Shown here piece after piece: positions 27,101 to 36,600 of a stretch of 64,000 nucleotides of DNA. The position numbers and the translations under genes were made by a program. The stretch lies in assembly GCF_040676675.1 (NCBI RefSeq), contig NZ_JBFAPK010000038.1, forward strand, positions 1 to 64,000, written 5' to 3'. The notes beneath the pieces are model-generated. The model searched no databases, was not told where the DNA came from, and saw nothing but the letters and a program-made list of their open reading frames with translations. Origin of the DNA: JBFAPK01 sp040676675. Its GTDB lineage: Bacteria; Actinomycetota; Actinomycetes; Mycobacteriales; Micromonosporaceae. Numbering within the stretch: the stretch's first letter is position 1; every line of letters begins with the position of its first letter.

Positions 27101-27502
27101 GGCGGGATTGCGGACCAGGCAGTCGGTCATCTCCAGCCGGCCGCCCGGCACGTGCACCGCCACCACGCCCCGCGCCACCACCTCGCAGTCGGCGAGGGTC
27201 GCGACGCCGCGCCCGACCTGCACCGCCGGCAGGTCCGGGCCGCCCCCGGCGAGCACCAGGCCGCGCAGCGCGGGCGCCCCGCCGGCGGCGAAGACCGCCA
27301 CGCCGTCGCCGCCGTCCACGGTCACCGTGCCCCGGCCGTCCTCGGCCACGACGGTGACGTCGCCGGAGAGGTGCAGCTGTTCCCGGTACACGCCGGGCTG
27401 GACCACGACCGTCGCTCCAGGCTCGGCCACCGCCAGGGCGGCCGTGATGCTCGATTCGCATCCCGGGTCCGTCTGGGACACCGACACCACGCTCTTGATC
27501 AC
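24176..27502 (-). CDS. right-handed beta-helix protein fused to two EccA-like AAA+ ATPase domains
   Basis: A 1108-residue protein. Residues 1-510 are a run of about 20 beta-helix (pectate-lyase/NosD-like) coils with repeated GVAV/GHGI-V turns. A Pro/Ala linker follows, then two CbxX/CfqX-type AAA+ domains. Walker A: GAPGTGKTTVAR (about 600) and GPPGTGKTTVAR (about 890). Walker B: GVLFVDEAYTL in both. Arg-finger region: GLASRFS in both. EccA of mycobacterial T7SS is a TPR-plus-single-AAA protein; here a beta-helix replaces the TPR part and the AAA is doubled. GTG start; 4-bp overlap with the upstream gene. Role inferred: substrate chaperoning or complex remodelling in the cytosol. Confidence 0.9.
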   Translation of the reverse strand: MIKSVVSVSQTDPGCESSITAALAVAEPGATVVVQPGVYREQLHLSGDVTVVAEDGRGTVTVDGGDGVAVFAAGGAPALRGLVLAGGGPDLPAVQVGRGVATLADCEVVARGVVAVHVPGGRLEMTDCLVRNPAGAGLLVEKAGAGTITGTTVRDIGTSGLVTTGGADPVLRACTITGVRGSAVLSVRGGRGSLQRCDISAVDGPAVAVEDDGAIRLTGTTVHDTPGVGVVVAGGRPVLEDCELRAVGGHGIVVSGTARPVVTRTRIRSAGGHGILVIEEAGGEFAECRVEGGASAAVAVGDTAAPTFGGGQITGGDGAGMLFTGASGGSVRGTAIRGGRTALALSGTAAPLLEDLVASDCAEHGIRVTEGARPTVRRGRIERCQVAGVEVGAGAALEATELTVRDGRTGVAVGRDATATLTACDIAGARDAGVLAGPGARVTAIRSRVHDGEVGVRFAAGATGRLDDCEIIDNARDGVLVETTEPVRVEGGSLAGNGGDGVRYLVPVFPATPPVPAAPAPARPAASSRPSGSARPDADRPDRDPASPLLAELDALVGLAGVKQEVATLVGLHRVGLRRAAAGLPAPPMSRHMVFAGAPGTGKTTVARLYGRILAELGVLRTGQLVEVSRADLVAEHIGGTAVKTAERFTEALGGVLFVDEAYTLSPVEGGSGHDFGREAIDTLVKLMEDHRDEVVVIVAGYSPQMRAFLTSNPGLASRFSKTIEFESYSTAELVTIVERMCSTHHYSLEYDTRIALAGLFDGMVRDANFGNARVARKVFEEMVGRQAFRLSQGGSSSGVEQGGSSSGVELAQLLPQDLGAPPRGGVRAGDSRTEEVDRLLGELHSMIGLSAVKREVSNMIDLLATTQARLAAGLPAPSLSRHLVFSGPPGTGKTTVARLYGDLLTALGVLAGGQFVEVARADLVGEYIGHTAQRTREAFERARGGVLFVDEAYTLAPPGVQNDFGREAIDTLVKLMEDHRDEVVVIAAGYEREIEAFLSANAGLASRFSRRVHFANYSPDELVAIFQRLALTSGYECPGETLVALREHFERVPRTPTFGNGRYARQVLDEAVTRQAGRLRTLSSPTVDQLRTLLVADVTGAVPAAAG
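25074..25127 (-). repeat. 27-bp tandem duplication in the inter-AAA linker
   Basis: Two identical 27-base units (25074-25100 and 25101-25127) encode the doubled peptide QGGSSSGVE. The linker length between AAA domains may vary between strains. Confidence 0.9.
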
Positions 27503-29556
27503 GCTGCGCCACCTTCGGGGACGGGCATCATTTCCGGTACGTCGGGTCGCCGGTACCGCCGGCCGGCCTCGTCCAGGCCCGGCGCGTACGACGACCGGGG
27601 CAGCCCGGGCCGGGAGCGGGTTCGCCGTGGCGCCTCCCGCAGCCGGGCCAGGACGCGTTCGAGGTCGTCGCTACCGCCCCGGCCACGGTGGGCCGCGGCC
27701 AGGTCGCGGAGCAGCACCCGGGCCGGCTCGCCCCGGCCGTCCGGCCGGTCGACGGCGAGCACGGTGAACCGGGCACCGGGCGGGAACAGGGCGGCGTCGC
27801 CGACGCCGAGCCCGGAGACCCGACGCGCGCTGACCGACCAGATCGCGATCTCCACGGCGGCCTCGGGATCCACCGGCGCGGCGGCGAGGTCCACGTCCAG
27901 GAAGGCCGGTTCGGCCAGCTCGTCGCCAGGCCGGTAGCCGGCCAGCACGTCGTGGCCGGCCGCGGTGGCCCGGAAGACCGGCCCGAACACCGACGGCAGG
28001 CGCTGCAGGCCGTACGCGGCGGTCCGGGCGAGCAGGGCCACCTGGTCCCGTTCGGTCTCGTCGCCGTGCCCGCGCAGGACCCGGTTGACCGTGTCGCGCT
28101 CCTCCAGCAGGTACGCCCGGACGGCGACCAGGCCGGCGACGATGTCGGCGGCCGAACCGGCGACCGCGCGCAGGCCGGGGTCCTCGGAGAGGCGGCGGGC
28201 GACGATGCGGGCGTGCGCGTCGTACCGGCCGTTGAGGGCCTGCCGGACGGCGGCCCGGTCCGGGGCGGCGTCCGGCTCCGGCTCGGGCAGCCAGAGCGCG
28301 GCCCCGGCGGCGTCCGGTCCGGGCGGTGCCGGCCCGCGCGGCTGCCGGGGCGCCGGAGCGGGCCCCGGGGGCGCCGGTGTGTCCCCGGCCGAGGGGTCTC
28401 CCGCGCCGGCGCCGCCCGCCGGGCGCGCGGCCTCGACCGCCGACCGGACGGGATCACCCGCGGTCGGCGGGTGGGTGGGGTCATCCCCGGCCGGCGGGCG
28501 CGCGGACCCGTCCGGGCTTGCCGGGTACGACCGTTCGTCCGGGGTCGCCGGCGGCGGGGCGGCCAGCGTGGCGAAGACCCGGTGCCGGCGCGCCGGGGAC
28601 AGCAGTTCGCGCAGCTCCGCCGGGAGCGGGCTCGGTGCGGTGGGATCGGCGACCGGGTCCGCGCCGGACGCGACCGCCGGCGACCGGTCCGCCGCCGGCG
28701 CGGTACGGGCGCGAACGTGCGGTCTTCCGGGCTCCGGGTCGGCCGGCACCGGCACGGGCGCCGCGACCTCGGGCGCGACCTCGGGCGGGGACGCGGCTGC
28801 CGGTCCCGGTGCCGATGCCGCGCCGGGGGCGGCGGGCATCCCGGCGGAGGGGGCGGGTGTCCGGGCGGGCGTGGTGGGTGTCGGGGCGGCCAGGAAGGAC
28901 CGGGCGAGACCGGACGGGGGCGCCGGCAGCACGGGACCGAGGACGTCGACGCGGCGACCGGCCGGGGTGCGCGGGTGGAACCGCCGGAACGTCTCCGCCG
29001 CCAGCGCGAGCCCGGTGCCGGTGAACCGTACGCCGGGATCCCCCGCCACGACCGGACGGCCGAGGGCGTCGGCGAGCGCGCCGATCAGCAGGCTCATCGC
29101 CGGGGCGGAGGTGACCTCGCCGGCGGGCACCACCAGCAGCGGGCGGGCGGCCGGGCAGACGGCGGCGAGGTGACCGGCGAGGACGCGGGGCGGCACCGCC
29201 CGGCCGTCCACCCGGAATCCGGCGACGTCCAGCGCGATCTCGACGACGAACCCGGCCGGCGACGCGGTGGTGAGCGTGGGCGGCCGGTCGCGGAAGCTCC
29301 AACCGGCCGGGGTGGCCCGGCCCGGCGTACCGGGCGGCACGGCCTCGGCCGCCGCCCCGGGTTCCCGCCCGCCGCCACCGTCGAGCGGCGCGCCGGCCGG
29401 TGGGGCGGGCGATCCGGCGGGCCGCGCGTCCGGGTCGGAGCGGCGCGGCCGGGCCGGCAGGCGGCACAGCGGCGGGCGTCCGGTCGGCAGGTGGGTGACG
29501 GCGCCGCCGACGGGTACGAGCGCCGGGCCGGCACCCGTACCGGTCATCGATGCCAT
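27499..29556 (-). CDS. T7SS-locus protein with a degenerate ART-like C-terminal domain
   Basis: A 685-residue protein of two parts. Residues 1-430 are Pro/Ala-rich, with an ordered island (about 95-210, containing FVVEIALDVAGFRVDGRAVPPRV in pieces and PLLVVPAGEVTSAPAMSLLI). Residues 450-685 look like an ADP-ribosyltransferase fold: VFRAT, GYRPGDELAEPAFLDVD, IWSVSARR, LFPPGARFTVLAVD. The E-x-E normally found before the LFPPG strand is not seen. A related C-terminus occurs in the gene at 55389. ATG at 29556 follows GGGAGAGG; it ends in GTGA overlap with the beta-helix/AAA gene. Possible substrate or adaptor; enzymatic activity doubtful. Confidence 0.65.
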   Translation of the reverse strand: MASMTGTGAGPALVPVGGAVTHLPTGRPPLCRLPARPRRSDPDARPAGSPAPPAGAPLDGGGGREPGAAAEAVPPGTPGRATPAGWSFRDRPPTLTTASPAGFVVEIALDVAGFRVDGRAVPPRVLAGHLAAVCPAARPLLVVPAGEVTSAPAMSLLIGALADALGRPVVAGDPGVRFTGTGLALAAETFRRFHPRTPAGRRVDVLGPVLPAPPSGLARSFLAAPTPTTPARTPAPSAGMPAAPGAASAPGPAAASPPEVAPEVAAPVPVPADPEPGRPHVRARTAPAADRSPAVASGADPVADPTAPSPLPAELRELLSPARRHRVFATLAAPPPATPDERSYPASPDGSARPPAGDDPTHPPTAGDPVRSAVEAARPAGGAGAGDPSAGDTPAPPGPAPAPRQPRGPAPPGPDAAGAALWLPEPEPDAAPDRAAVRQALNGRYDAHARIVARRLSEDPGLRAVAGSAADIVAGLVAVRAYLLEERDTVNRVLRGHGDETERDQVALLARTAAYGLQRLPSVFGPVFRATAAGHDVLAGYRPGDELAEPAFLDVDLAAAPVDPEAAVEIAIWSVSARRVSGLGVGDAALFPPGARFTVLAVDRPDGRGEPARVLLRDLAAAHRGRGGSDDLERVLARLREAPRRTRSRPGLPRSSYAPGLDEAGRRYRRPDVPEMMPVPEGGAA

Positions 29557-29590
29557 TGGCGCCCCTTCCCTCTCCCCCGATGACATGTTC

Positions 29591-29614
29591 GACGGCCGGA
29601 CGGCGCCAAAGTTC
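29591..29614 (-). promoter_or_regulatory. ECF-type promoter for the 685-aa gene (GAAC-N16-CGTC)
   Basis: On the minus strand TTGAACTTTGG begins the -35 (GAAC at 29614-29611) and CCGTCGAAC contains the -10 (CGTC at 29594-29591), with a 16-base spacer. The ATG follows about 35 bases later with its own ribosome-binding site. It is an internal promoter that overlaps the stop of the gene upstream. Confidence 0.6.
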
Positions 29615-30689
29615 AACGGCTGTCCCGGTAGAGCCGCGTCAGGGCCCGGTGCACGGAGACCGCGTCCACCTCGGGCGCCCGGTAGCCGGCGGCGCGGATG
29701 TCGGCGAGCAGGTCGGCGTCGGGCGCGATGCCGTGCTCGGCCAGGTAGTACGCGCTGGCCTCGGGCCAGATCCAGCGCCCGTCGGTGTGGAACGCCACCG
29801 GCACCACGGCGCCGCGAGCCGGATCGGCCACGTCCTCGGTGTGGTTCGGGCTGATCAGCAGCGGGGCACCGGCGTCGAGGTAGCCGAGGACGCGGTCGCG
29901 CTCCTCGCCGGAGAGCCCGTCACGACCGGCCGGTACGACCGGACCGTCGCTGTCGAAGAGCCGCGCGACCCGGATCGGCTCGGCCGGCGCCGGCGCCCAC
30001 AGCAGCGCGCCGAAGCCGAGTGCGGTGCGCTGGAACGCCGGCAGGGCGCCGGGCTCGGCGAAGACCTCGACCTGCGGGTGGGCCTCCCCGGCGGCGGCCA
30101 GCGCGTCCTGGAGGGCGGGTGCCACCGGGACCAGTACCGCGTCGTCGGCCGTGGCGGCCTGCACGAGGTAGACCCGCCGTGGCGCCGGCCACCGGGTGTC
30201 GCGGGCGGGGAAGCGAAAGGACCGCCACACGCCCAGGATCGCCACGCCCGCCACCTCGCCGCCGGAGACGGCCGCCCGTACCGCCTCGTCGGTCGGGTCG
30301 GCGCCGCCCGGGCCGTCGTACCCGGCGGTGAGGTCCAGACTGTACGGCACCTCGTCGCCGTAAGTCGCCAGGACGTCCGGCCCGACCGGGGCGAGCCCGA
30401 ACCAGCCCTGCCCCTCCGTCTCCGAGCGCTCCAGCGCCGCCACCGCGTCGGCGTCCGCGCCCGCCTCGGCCAGGGTCGCCGCGAGCAGGTCGGCGTCGGC
30501 GGGGGTGAGCGCGATCCGGCCGGCCAGGGCCGCGAAGGTGACGGCCTGCGCGACGCCCAGCACGTCGCCGTCGGCGAGCCAGCGGCGCGCCTCGGCGGTC
30601 AGCTCGTCCGGCAGCCGACCGGCCGTACGCAGCAGCAGCCGGTGGTACGCGGCCACCCGGGCCGGCTCGACCCGGACGGTTTCGATCAT
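29613..30689 (-). CDS. hypothetical protein downstream of the giant toxin gene, immunity or chaperone candidate
   Basis: A 358-residue soluble protein that I do not recognise by name. It is Ala/Asp-rich, with strand-rich blocks (EVAGVAILGVWRSFRFPA, RRVYLVQAATADDAVLVPVA) and an end containing FHTDGRWIWPEASAYYLAEH followed by GIAPDADLLADIRA. That last block resembles a small domain found beside NAD-glycohydrolase-type toxins in actinobacteria. It starts 10 bases after the toxin stop, with GAGGAGG before its ATG. Position argues for toxin immunity or export support, but this is inference. Confidence 0.6.
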   Translation of the reverse strand: MIETVRVEPARVAAYHRLLLRTAGRLPDELTAEARRWLADGDVLGVAQAVTFAALAGRIALTPADADLLAATLAEAGADADAVAALERSETEGQGWFGLAPVGPDVLATYGDEVPYSLDLTAGYDGPGGADPTDEAVRAAVSGGEVAGVAILGVWRSFRFPARDTRWPAPRRVYLVQAATADDAVLVPVAPALQDALAAAGEAHPQVEVFAEPGALPAFQRTALGFGALLWAPAPAEPIRVARLFDSDGPVVPAGRDGLSGEERDRVLGYLDAGAPLLISPNHTEDVADPARGAVVPVAFHTDGRWIWPEASAYYLAEHGIAPDADLLADIRAAGYRAPEVDAVSVHRALTRLYRDSR

Positions 30690-30699
30690 GGACGCCTCC

Positions 30700-33600
30700 T
30701 CAGTGGCGGGAATCGACGGGTACGGGAACCGCGCCCACCTGGGCCGGCGCGGTCGGCGGCGCCGCGCCGCCGTGTTTGACCAGGACGGGTGCCACGGGTA
30801 CGCCGAGGTGCGCGGTGAGCCGCCGGGCCACGTTGCGCAGCCAGCGGGTGACCTCCTCGGTCTCCGGCGCGGGCACCCGCACCTTCTGGCTCATGTACCG
30901 GCCGGACTTGTCGTTGACCTCCCAGCGCCCGGCCTCGGCGTTCCAGCCGATCTCGCCGCTGACCCGCGAGCGCGGCCGGTCGTTGGCGACCGCCCCGGTC
31001 TCCGGGTCGAACTCGACGGCGATGGTGGGGTGGCCCTGCCCGTCCAGGCGTTGCCGGAACTCCGCCAGCGCGCGCTCGAACTCGGCCGGATCGGCGGGAC
31101 GCCCGCCGGGGTGGTACGCGTCGTACAGCTCGGTCCACTCGTCGTCGCCGAGCAGCTTGCCCATCTCCTCGCTGCCCACCCGGATGTGGCCCTCGGCGTC
31201 CACCGCGTAGTGCCAGTTCGCGCCGGTGTGCGAGAGCAGCAGCCCCGGCGGCAGGTCGGCCAGCCGGTACCAGAGCGGGTTGACCCGGGGGAAGCCGTCC
31301 GCGTCCTGCTCGGTCGGCTTCACCTGCTTGGCCAGGACCAGCGGGCCGTACTCGCGGTCCAGGTCGGCGCCGGGCGGCGGCGCGTCGGGCCGGACCGGGT
31401 CGGTGGCGGGGTCGGTGAGCGCGTCGAGCCCCGGCGTGGTGACCGGGGTGCCCGCGATCGGGACGTCGACCGCTCCGACCGGTACGAACAGGATCTGCGC
31501 CGGCCGGTCCGGCAGCCGCGCCGGCCGCCCGGTCTGCCCGTCCAGGAAGAGCACGCCGTGCGCGTCGTGGACGACGTTGAACGCGTGCCCCCGCTCGCTG
31601 CCCACCTGCCGGGTCACCACGACGCCGTGCGCCCCCGGGCCGGCGGCGGTCATCGCCGCAACGATCTCCGGGAAGCCGGCCACGGCGGTCAGGCCGCGGT
31701 CGCCGGCACCGCCCGAGTCGTTGGCGTACCGGACGAGATCCGCGGTCGGCAGTCCGGTCTCCCCCTCCTCCAGCGGCGGCGCCTGGAAGACGGTGCCGGG
31801 CTCGGTGCTGCTCAGGTGGGTGGCGATGACCGTGAGCACGCAGTTGGCCAGCCAGCCGCCGTCCGCCGGGTGCTTCCCACCGTCGTTGACCTGGCGCAGC
31901 CAGCCGTAGTCGCGCTCGAACGCCTCCTCCGGGTCGCCGTCCGGCCGCCACCAGGCCAACCCGTCCGTGCCGCCGTCGGCCGTACCCTCCCGCGCCGTCT
32001 CGTTCCCGCCGCTGAGCGCGGGCGGGTCCGCGACCGGGGCGCCGGCCCGCCGGGACTCCCGCTCGGCCCGCCGCAGCACGTCGTCGATGCTGGGCCGGCC
32101 GGTGGACGCGGCGGTCTCGACGAGGTGGGCCAGGTTCGGCGCGGCGTCCAGACCGGCGGGCAGTCGGGTCGCCAGGTACGGCCGCAGGATCGCGTCGGTG
32201 TGCCGGGTCCGCGCGGTGCCATCGGCCGGTACCGCCGCACGGCGCCGGGACGAGGACGTCGCCTCCTCCACCGGCGCGGGCGGTTCCTCGACCGGCCCGC
32301 GCCGCTCCTCCACCGGCCCGCGCCGCTCCTCCACCGGCCCGCGCCGCTCCTCCACCGGCTCGGGCAGCTCCGGCACCGATGCCAGCGGGCGCTGGAGCGG
32401 CGGCGGGGGCGGGGGCCGGAGCGGCGGTGGCGGTCGCTGGGGCGGCGGGAGCGGGGGCGGCTGCGACGGCGGCGGTGGCTGCCGGACCAGCGCCAGGTCC
32501 TCCGGATCCTCGGCCGTCGCGGGCTCCGGCGTCCCGTCGCCGATCGCGACGTACCGGGACTGGAAGTCGTCGAGCCGGCGGTAGTGCTCCTGCGCGAGCA
32601 GCCACCACTCCTCTTCGGCCGCGTCGCGCGCCCGCGCGGCCTCCTCCCACCGCGTCCGCGCGTCCGGGTCGGCGGAGCCGGCCTCGGCGTACCGGATCGC
32701 CGCCTCCTGCTCCGCCGCCTTGACGAACCGGTCCGCCGCCGCCGACAGCTTCGCCTCGCCCCGCACGATCTCCTCGAACGCGGTGCGGGCCTCGGCCGGG
32801 GCGCCGTCGTCGATGCCGAGGATCCGCCGGGCCTCGGCCAGCCCGGTACGGACCACCACCCGGATCTCCGTGTCGTCCGGGCTGGACCGCCGGTCGGAAC
32901 CGGAGGCGTGACCGGTGAGCGTGGCCTCCAGCGTCGGGCGGGTGACGTACTCGACCAGCGCCGACGGGCCCTCGGGTTTGACGTTGCCGAACGACGTCGA
33001 CCCGCTGTCCTCGCCGCTGGCCACCGCCGCCGTGTCGCCGCTGCCCGGCCCGGTGCCGGAGGTCTCCAGCGCCTGGTACGGGTCGCCCATGTAGCCGCGG
33101 CCCAGCAGCAGGCGGGGCATGTGGTTGGAGACCTCCAGGACGTGGTAGCCGCTGCCGGCGGTGGTCGAGTTCTGCCCGATGTGCTCGCGGTACACCAGCG
33201 AGTCGACCCCGGCGAGCCGGGCCGCCACCGGCGTCAGCCCCAGCTTCAGCATGGCCTTGCGCATCAGCACGTCGGTACTGGGTACGGCCGGCAGTTCGAG
33301 CATCTCCGGGGAGAGCAGCTGCGCGCTGTTCGGCAGCAGCAGGTCCGGCGTCAGCCCGGACCGGATCTGGAACGACGCCGGATAGCCGTCCTTGACCAGC
33401 CGGTGGCTCGCGCCGGCCAGCATCGTCGTCGTCAGCTGCTGCAACTCCTCCGCCGGGCCGAGGTCCTCCGGGGTGAACCGGGGCGGCACCAGCAGGCCGT
33501 TGCGGAGCTGCCAGCCCGGCTCCGGACCCGGCGTCGCCCCCGGCCGGTACGCTCCGGGCGAGTCCAGCCGCGCCGGCGGGTGACTGGTGCCCGTCGTACG

Positions 33601-36600
33601 CAGGTCGCCGGCCCAGCGGTCGACGGTGACCGGCGCGTCGAACGTGACCGTGCCCTCCGGCAGCGCCTTGCCGCGGTAGTACACCTTGATCTGGAAGGTG
33701 GGCCGGAGCACGATCCGCGCCTTCACCCCCCGGCCGGAGCTGATGTTGTTGGCCCGGCTCTCGTTCTCCACGGTCGAGGTGTGCCCCACCAGCCGCGACG
33801 AGGCGTACTGGTGGCCGCCGCCGATCGCCGCCTGCCTGCCGTGCGGGTTCAGGATGCCGGTGCCGGCCGCCCCGGCGAACGCCTGCCCGCCCCGGGCGGT
33901 GCGGTACACCTTGCTGGATCCCCGGGTGCCGACGGTCCGCAGGTCGATGTCGTCGTGGTCGGCCTGGAAACCCTCGAACTCGATCTCCTCCGCCAGCGTC
34001 GCCTCGAGCCGCACGTCGTACAGGCGCTGGGTGACGAAGCGGGTGTCGGCGTGGATCAGCGAGACCCCGCCGTCGAAGAGGTTGCCCCACGACCGGCGTA
34101 CCCCGGCGCGCGACAGCAGCTGCATCATCCGGTGCCGGTTGAGCATCGGATCGGCGAGGCCGGTGCCGGTCAGCGCGTTCAGCACCGGTTGCAGCAACGC
34201 CCGCGACTCCGGCTGCGCCACCGCCGCGCGCAGGGCCGTGATCGCCGGGCCGACGAGCGACGGTACCCGCCGGAAGAGCTGGAGGCCCTGACCGGGCGAG
34301 CGGCCCGGCGGCAGGGTCAGCCCCGCCGCGCGGACCGCCGGGGTGACCGGGGTGGTGGTGCGCGGCCCCGCCGGCACCGTACCGCCGTCGGAGTCCGTCT
34401 CCAGCAGGCCCATCCGGACCGCCTGCTCCTCGCTGACCCGCAGGTACACGCCGTTGCGGATCACCGCGCTGTGCTGGACGGTCTTGTGGTGCTCCCAGCG
34501 GTTCGGCTGCAGCGGGTCGGGGACGAGCGACTTCGGGAACCGCGCCGGGTTGGTGACCTCGGCGGCGGCGGTCACCCGCAGGTCGGCCACGACCAGGTAC
34601 GAGCGGGTCTTGCCCTTGCGGTTGTTCGCGTTGCGCTCGACGAAGCCGCTGACCTTGTCGCGGCTGCGCCGCAGTCGGTAGCGCAGCAGGCGTTGGTAGC
34701 CGGCCTGCGAGGTGGCGCCGCCGCCGTACCTGTCCTCCTGGGTGCCGGGCTTGCGTAGCGAGACCCCGCCCTGCACGCGGGCCTGGAGCTGGCTCTCCCG
34801 GGTACGCGAACCCCAGACCTGGGTACCGCCACCGGGCGCGTTCTCCGTCGTGATCTCGGCCTGCACCGGTACGAGCCGGGGCCGGGTGATCCGGGTGACC
34901 ACGGCCACGTCGAGCTGCCCGCCGTCGTCGGTGGTGGTGACCGGCTCCAGATCCCACTGGGCCTCGGTCATCGCCGACAGGTTGGTGACCTGCCGGGTGA
35001 CGGTGAGCCGGTCGGTGAGGTCCGCCCAGACCGGCATGCCCTCGGCGAGCGCCTCCGCGCCGCGCAGGCCGCCGAGCTGCCGGTTGGAGGCGCGGTCGCC
35101 GTAGTCCTGGGTGTCCCGCGCGGCCCGCCGCGCCAGGTCCAGCACGGCGGCGCTGCCCGGCATCGACTCGACGAACTGCCACTCGGTGACCGTCGTGTCG
35201 TCGTCGCCGTCGTTGCCGTTGCCCTGGGTGCCGTTGCCGTGGGTGCCGTTGCCGTGGGTGCCGCCGGTCCTCCGGTCGACGAAGTCCCGCAGGGTCGTCA
35301 GGTCGGTCTCGGTCCGCCGGGCCAGCGTGCCGCTCTCCCGGCCCTCCACCGTCAGCGGGTGGTCCAGCGCCTCCCGGGGGATCGCGCTGTCGGAGTAGAG
35401 CACCCGGACCGGGTTGGACAGGGTCATCCGGTACCGGGGCACGGACCGCCCACGGACCGTGACGTCGTCCCGGGCGAACCCGGGCGCCGGTCCGGGGCGG
35501 GTCTCCGCGCCGATGTCCTCCGCGTCGACCGTCGGCATGCCCTTGGCGGTCCGGCCGAGACCGACCCGGGAGCCACGGTCCCGGCCGATCCCCGTGCGGT
35601 ACGTGTAGACGGTCACCTGGAGCTGTAGCGGCCCGTCGTAGCCCTGCGAGTGCGGGGTGCCGCCGTGCAGCGCGGTGTCCTGGCCGCTGGTCTCCACGCC
35701 GCCGTCGAGCCCCCAGCGCTTGTGCAGCTCGACGCCGCCGCCCGCGGTCAGCCCGGTGTTCACCACCGAGCCCGGGAACCGTTCGATGTAGGCGCCCTCC
35801 ACCGCCGCCGAGGCCCGCCACTGGCCGCCCGCCGCCGTACCGTCCTGCTCGCCGGAGGCCTGGAAGTTGCGGACCGCCACGTCCTGCTGCCGACCGGAGT
35901 CGGTGAGGTCCTCCGGGTGCACCGCCGTGACGTGCACGACGACGTGCCGGTCCCGGAACACGCCGGTGCGGGTGAGCACCGCGGAGATCCCGCCGTTGAG
36001 CAGGGCGGTGTAGTTCTGGCGCAGCGCGGGAGCGGAGAGGACACGGTCGAGTTCGGCCTGGTTGCGGGCGCGTTCGCTGGCGGAGCTGGCCAACCCCATC
36101 CGCTTCACCACGCCGGCCAGGCGGAAACGGGGCAGGAAGCCGCCGCCGACGCGCCGGATCAGCGTCTCGGTGTTGGGGAGCGCGTCGCGGAACCGGCTCA
36201 TCCCGTACGGCATGGCGTGGCCGCCGTGCCGTAGGTACGGCGGCGCCGGCTTCCCCGGCTCGCCGACCTGCCTGCGCTTCCCCTTCGGGTCCGCGGGCGG
36301 GGCCTCCGACCCGGTGGACGATCCGGCGGGCTCGCGCGGCGGGTCGTGCGGCCTCGTCGACGGGCCGGCCGGATCGCGCGGCTTCGTCGACGGACCCGCC
36401 GGGTCGGCCGGCGGGGTGGATGCCGGGGCGGGCGGCGGTTTGAGCAGTTCGGCCAGCTTCTTCTGCGGCAGGCGGGCCAGTACGGTCAGCTCGACCTCGA
36501 CCGGGCGGACGCTGGAGAGCTGCGGCATCGGGTGCCGGAACGCGTTGAGCCGGACCGCCGGGTCCACCCGCAGCCGCACGGTCAGCTCGGTGAGCGTGTT

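Noticed and set aside
24233..27937. Plus-strand open frame of over 1200 codons opposite the beta-helix/AAA gene
   Set aside because: It is Arg/Gly/His-rich without domains and is the antisense shadow of a gene with clear Walker motifs.
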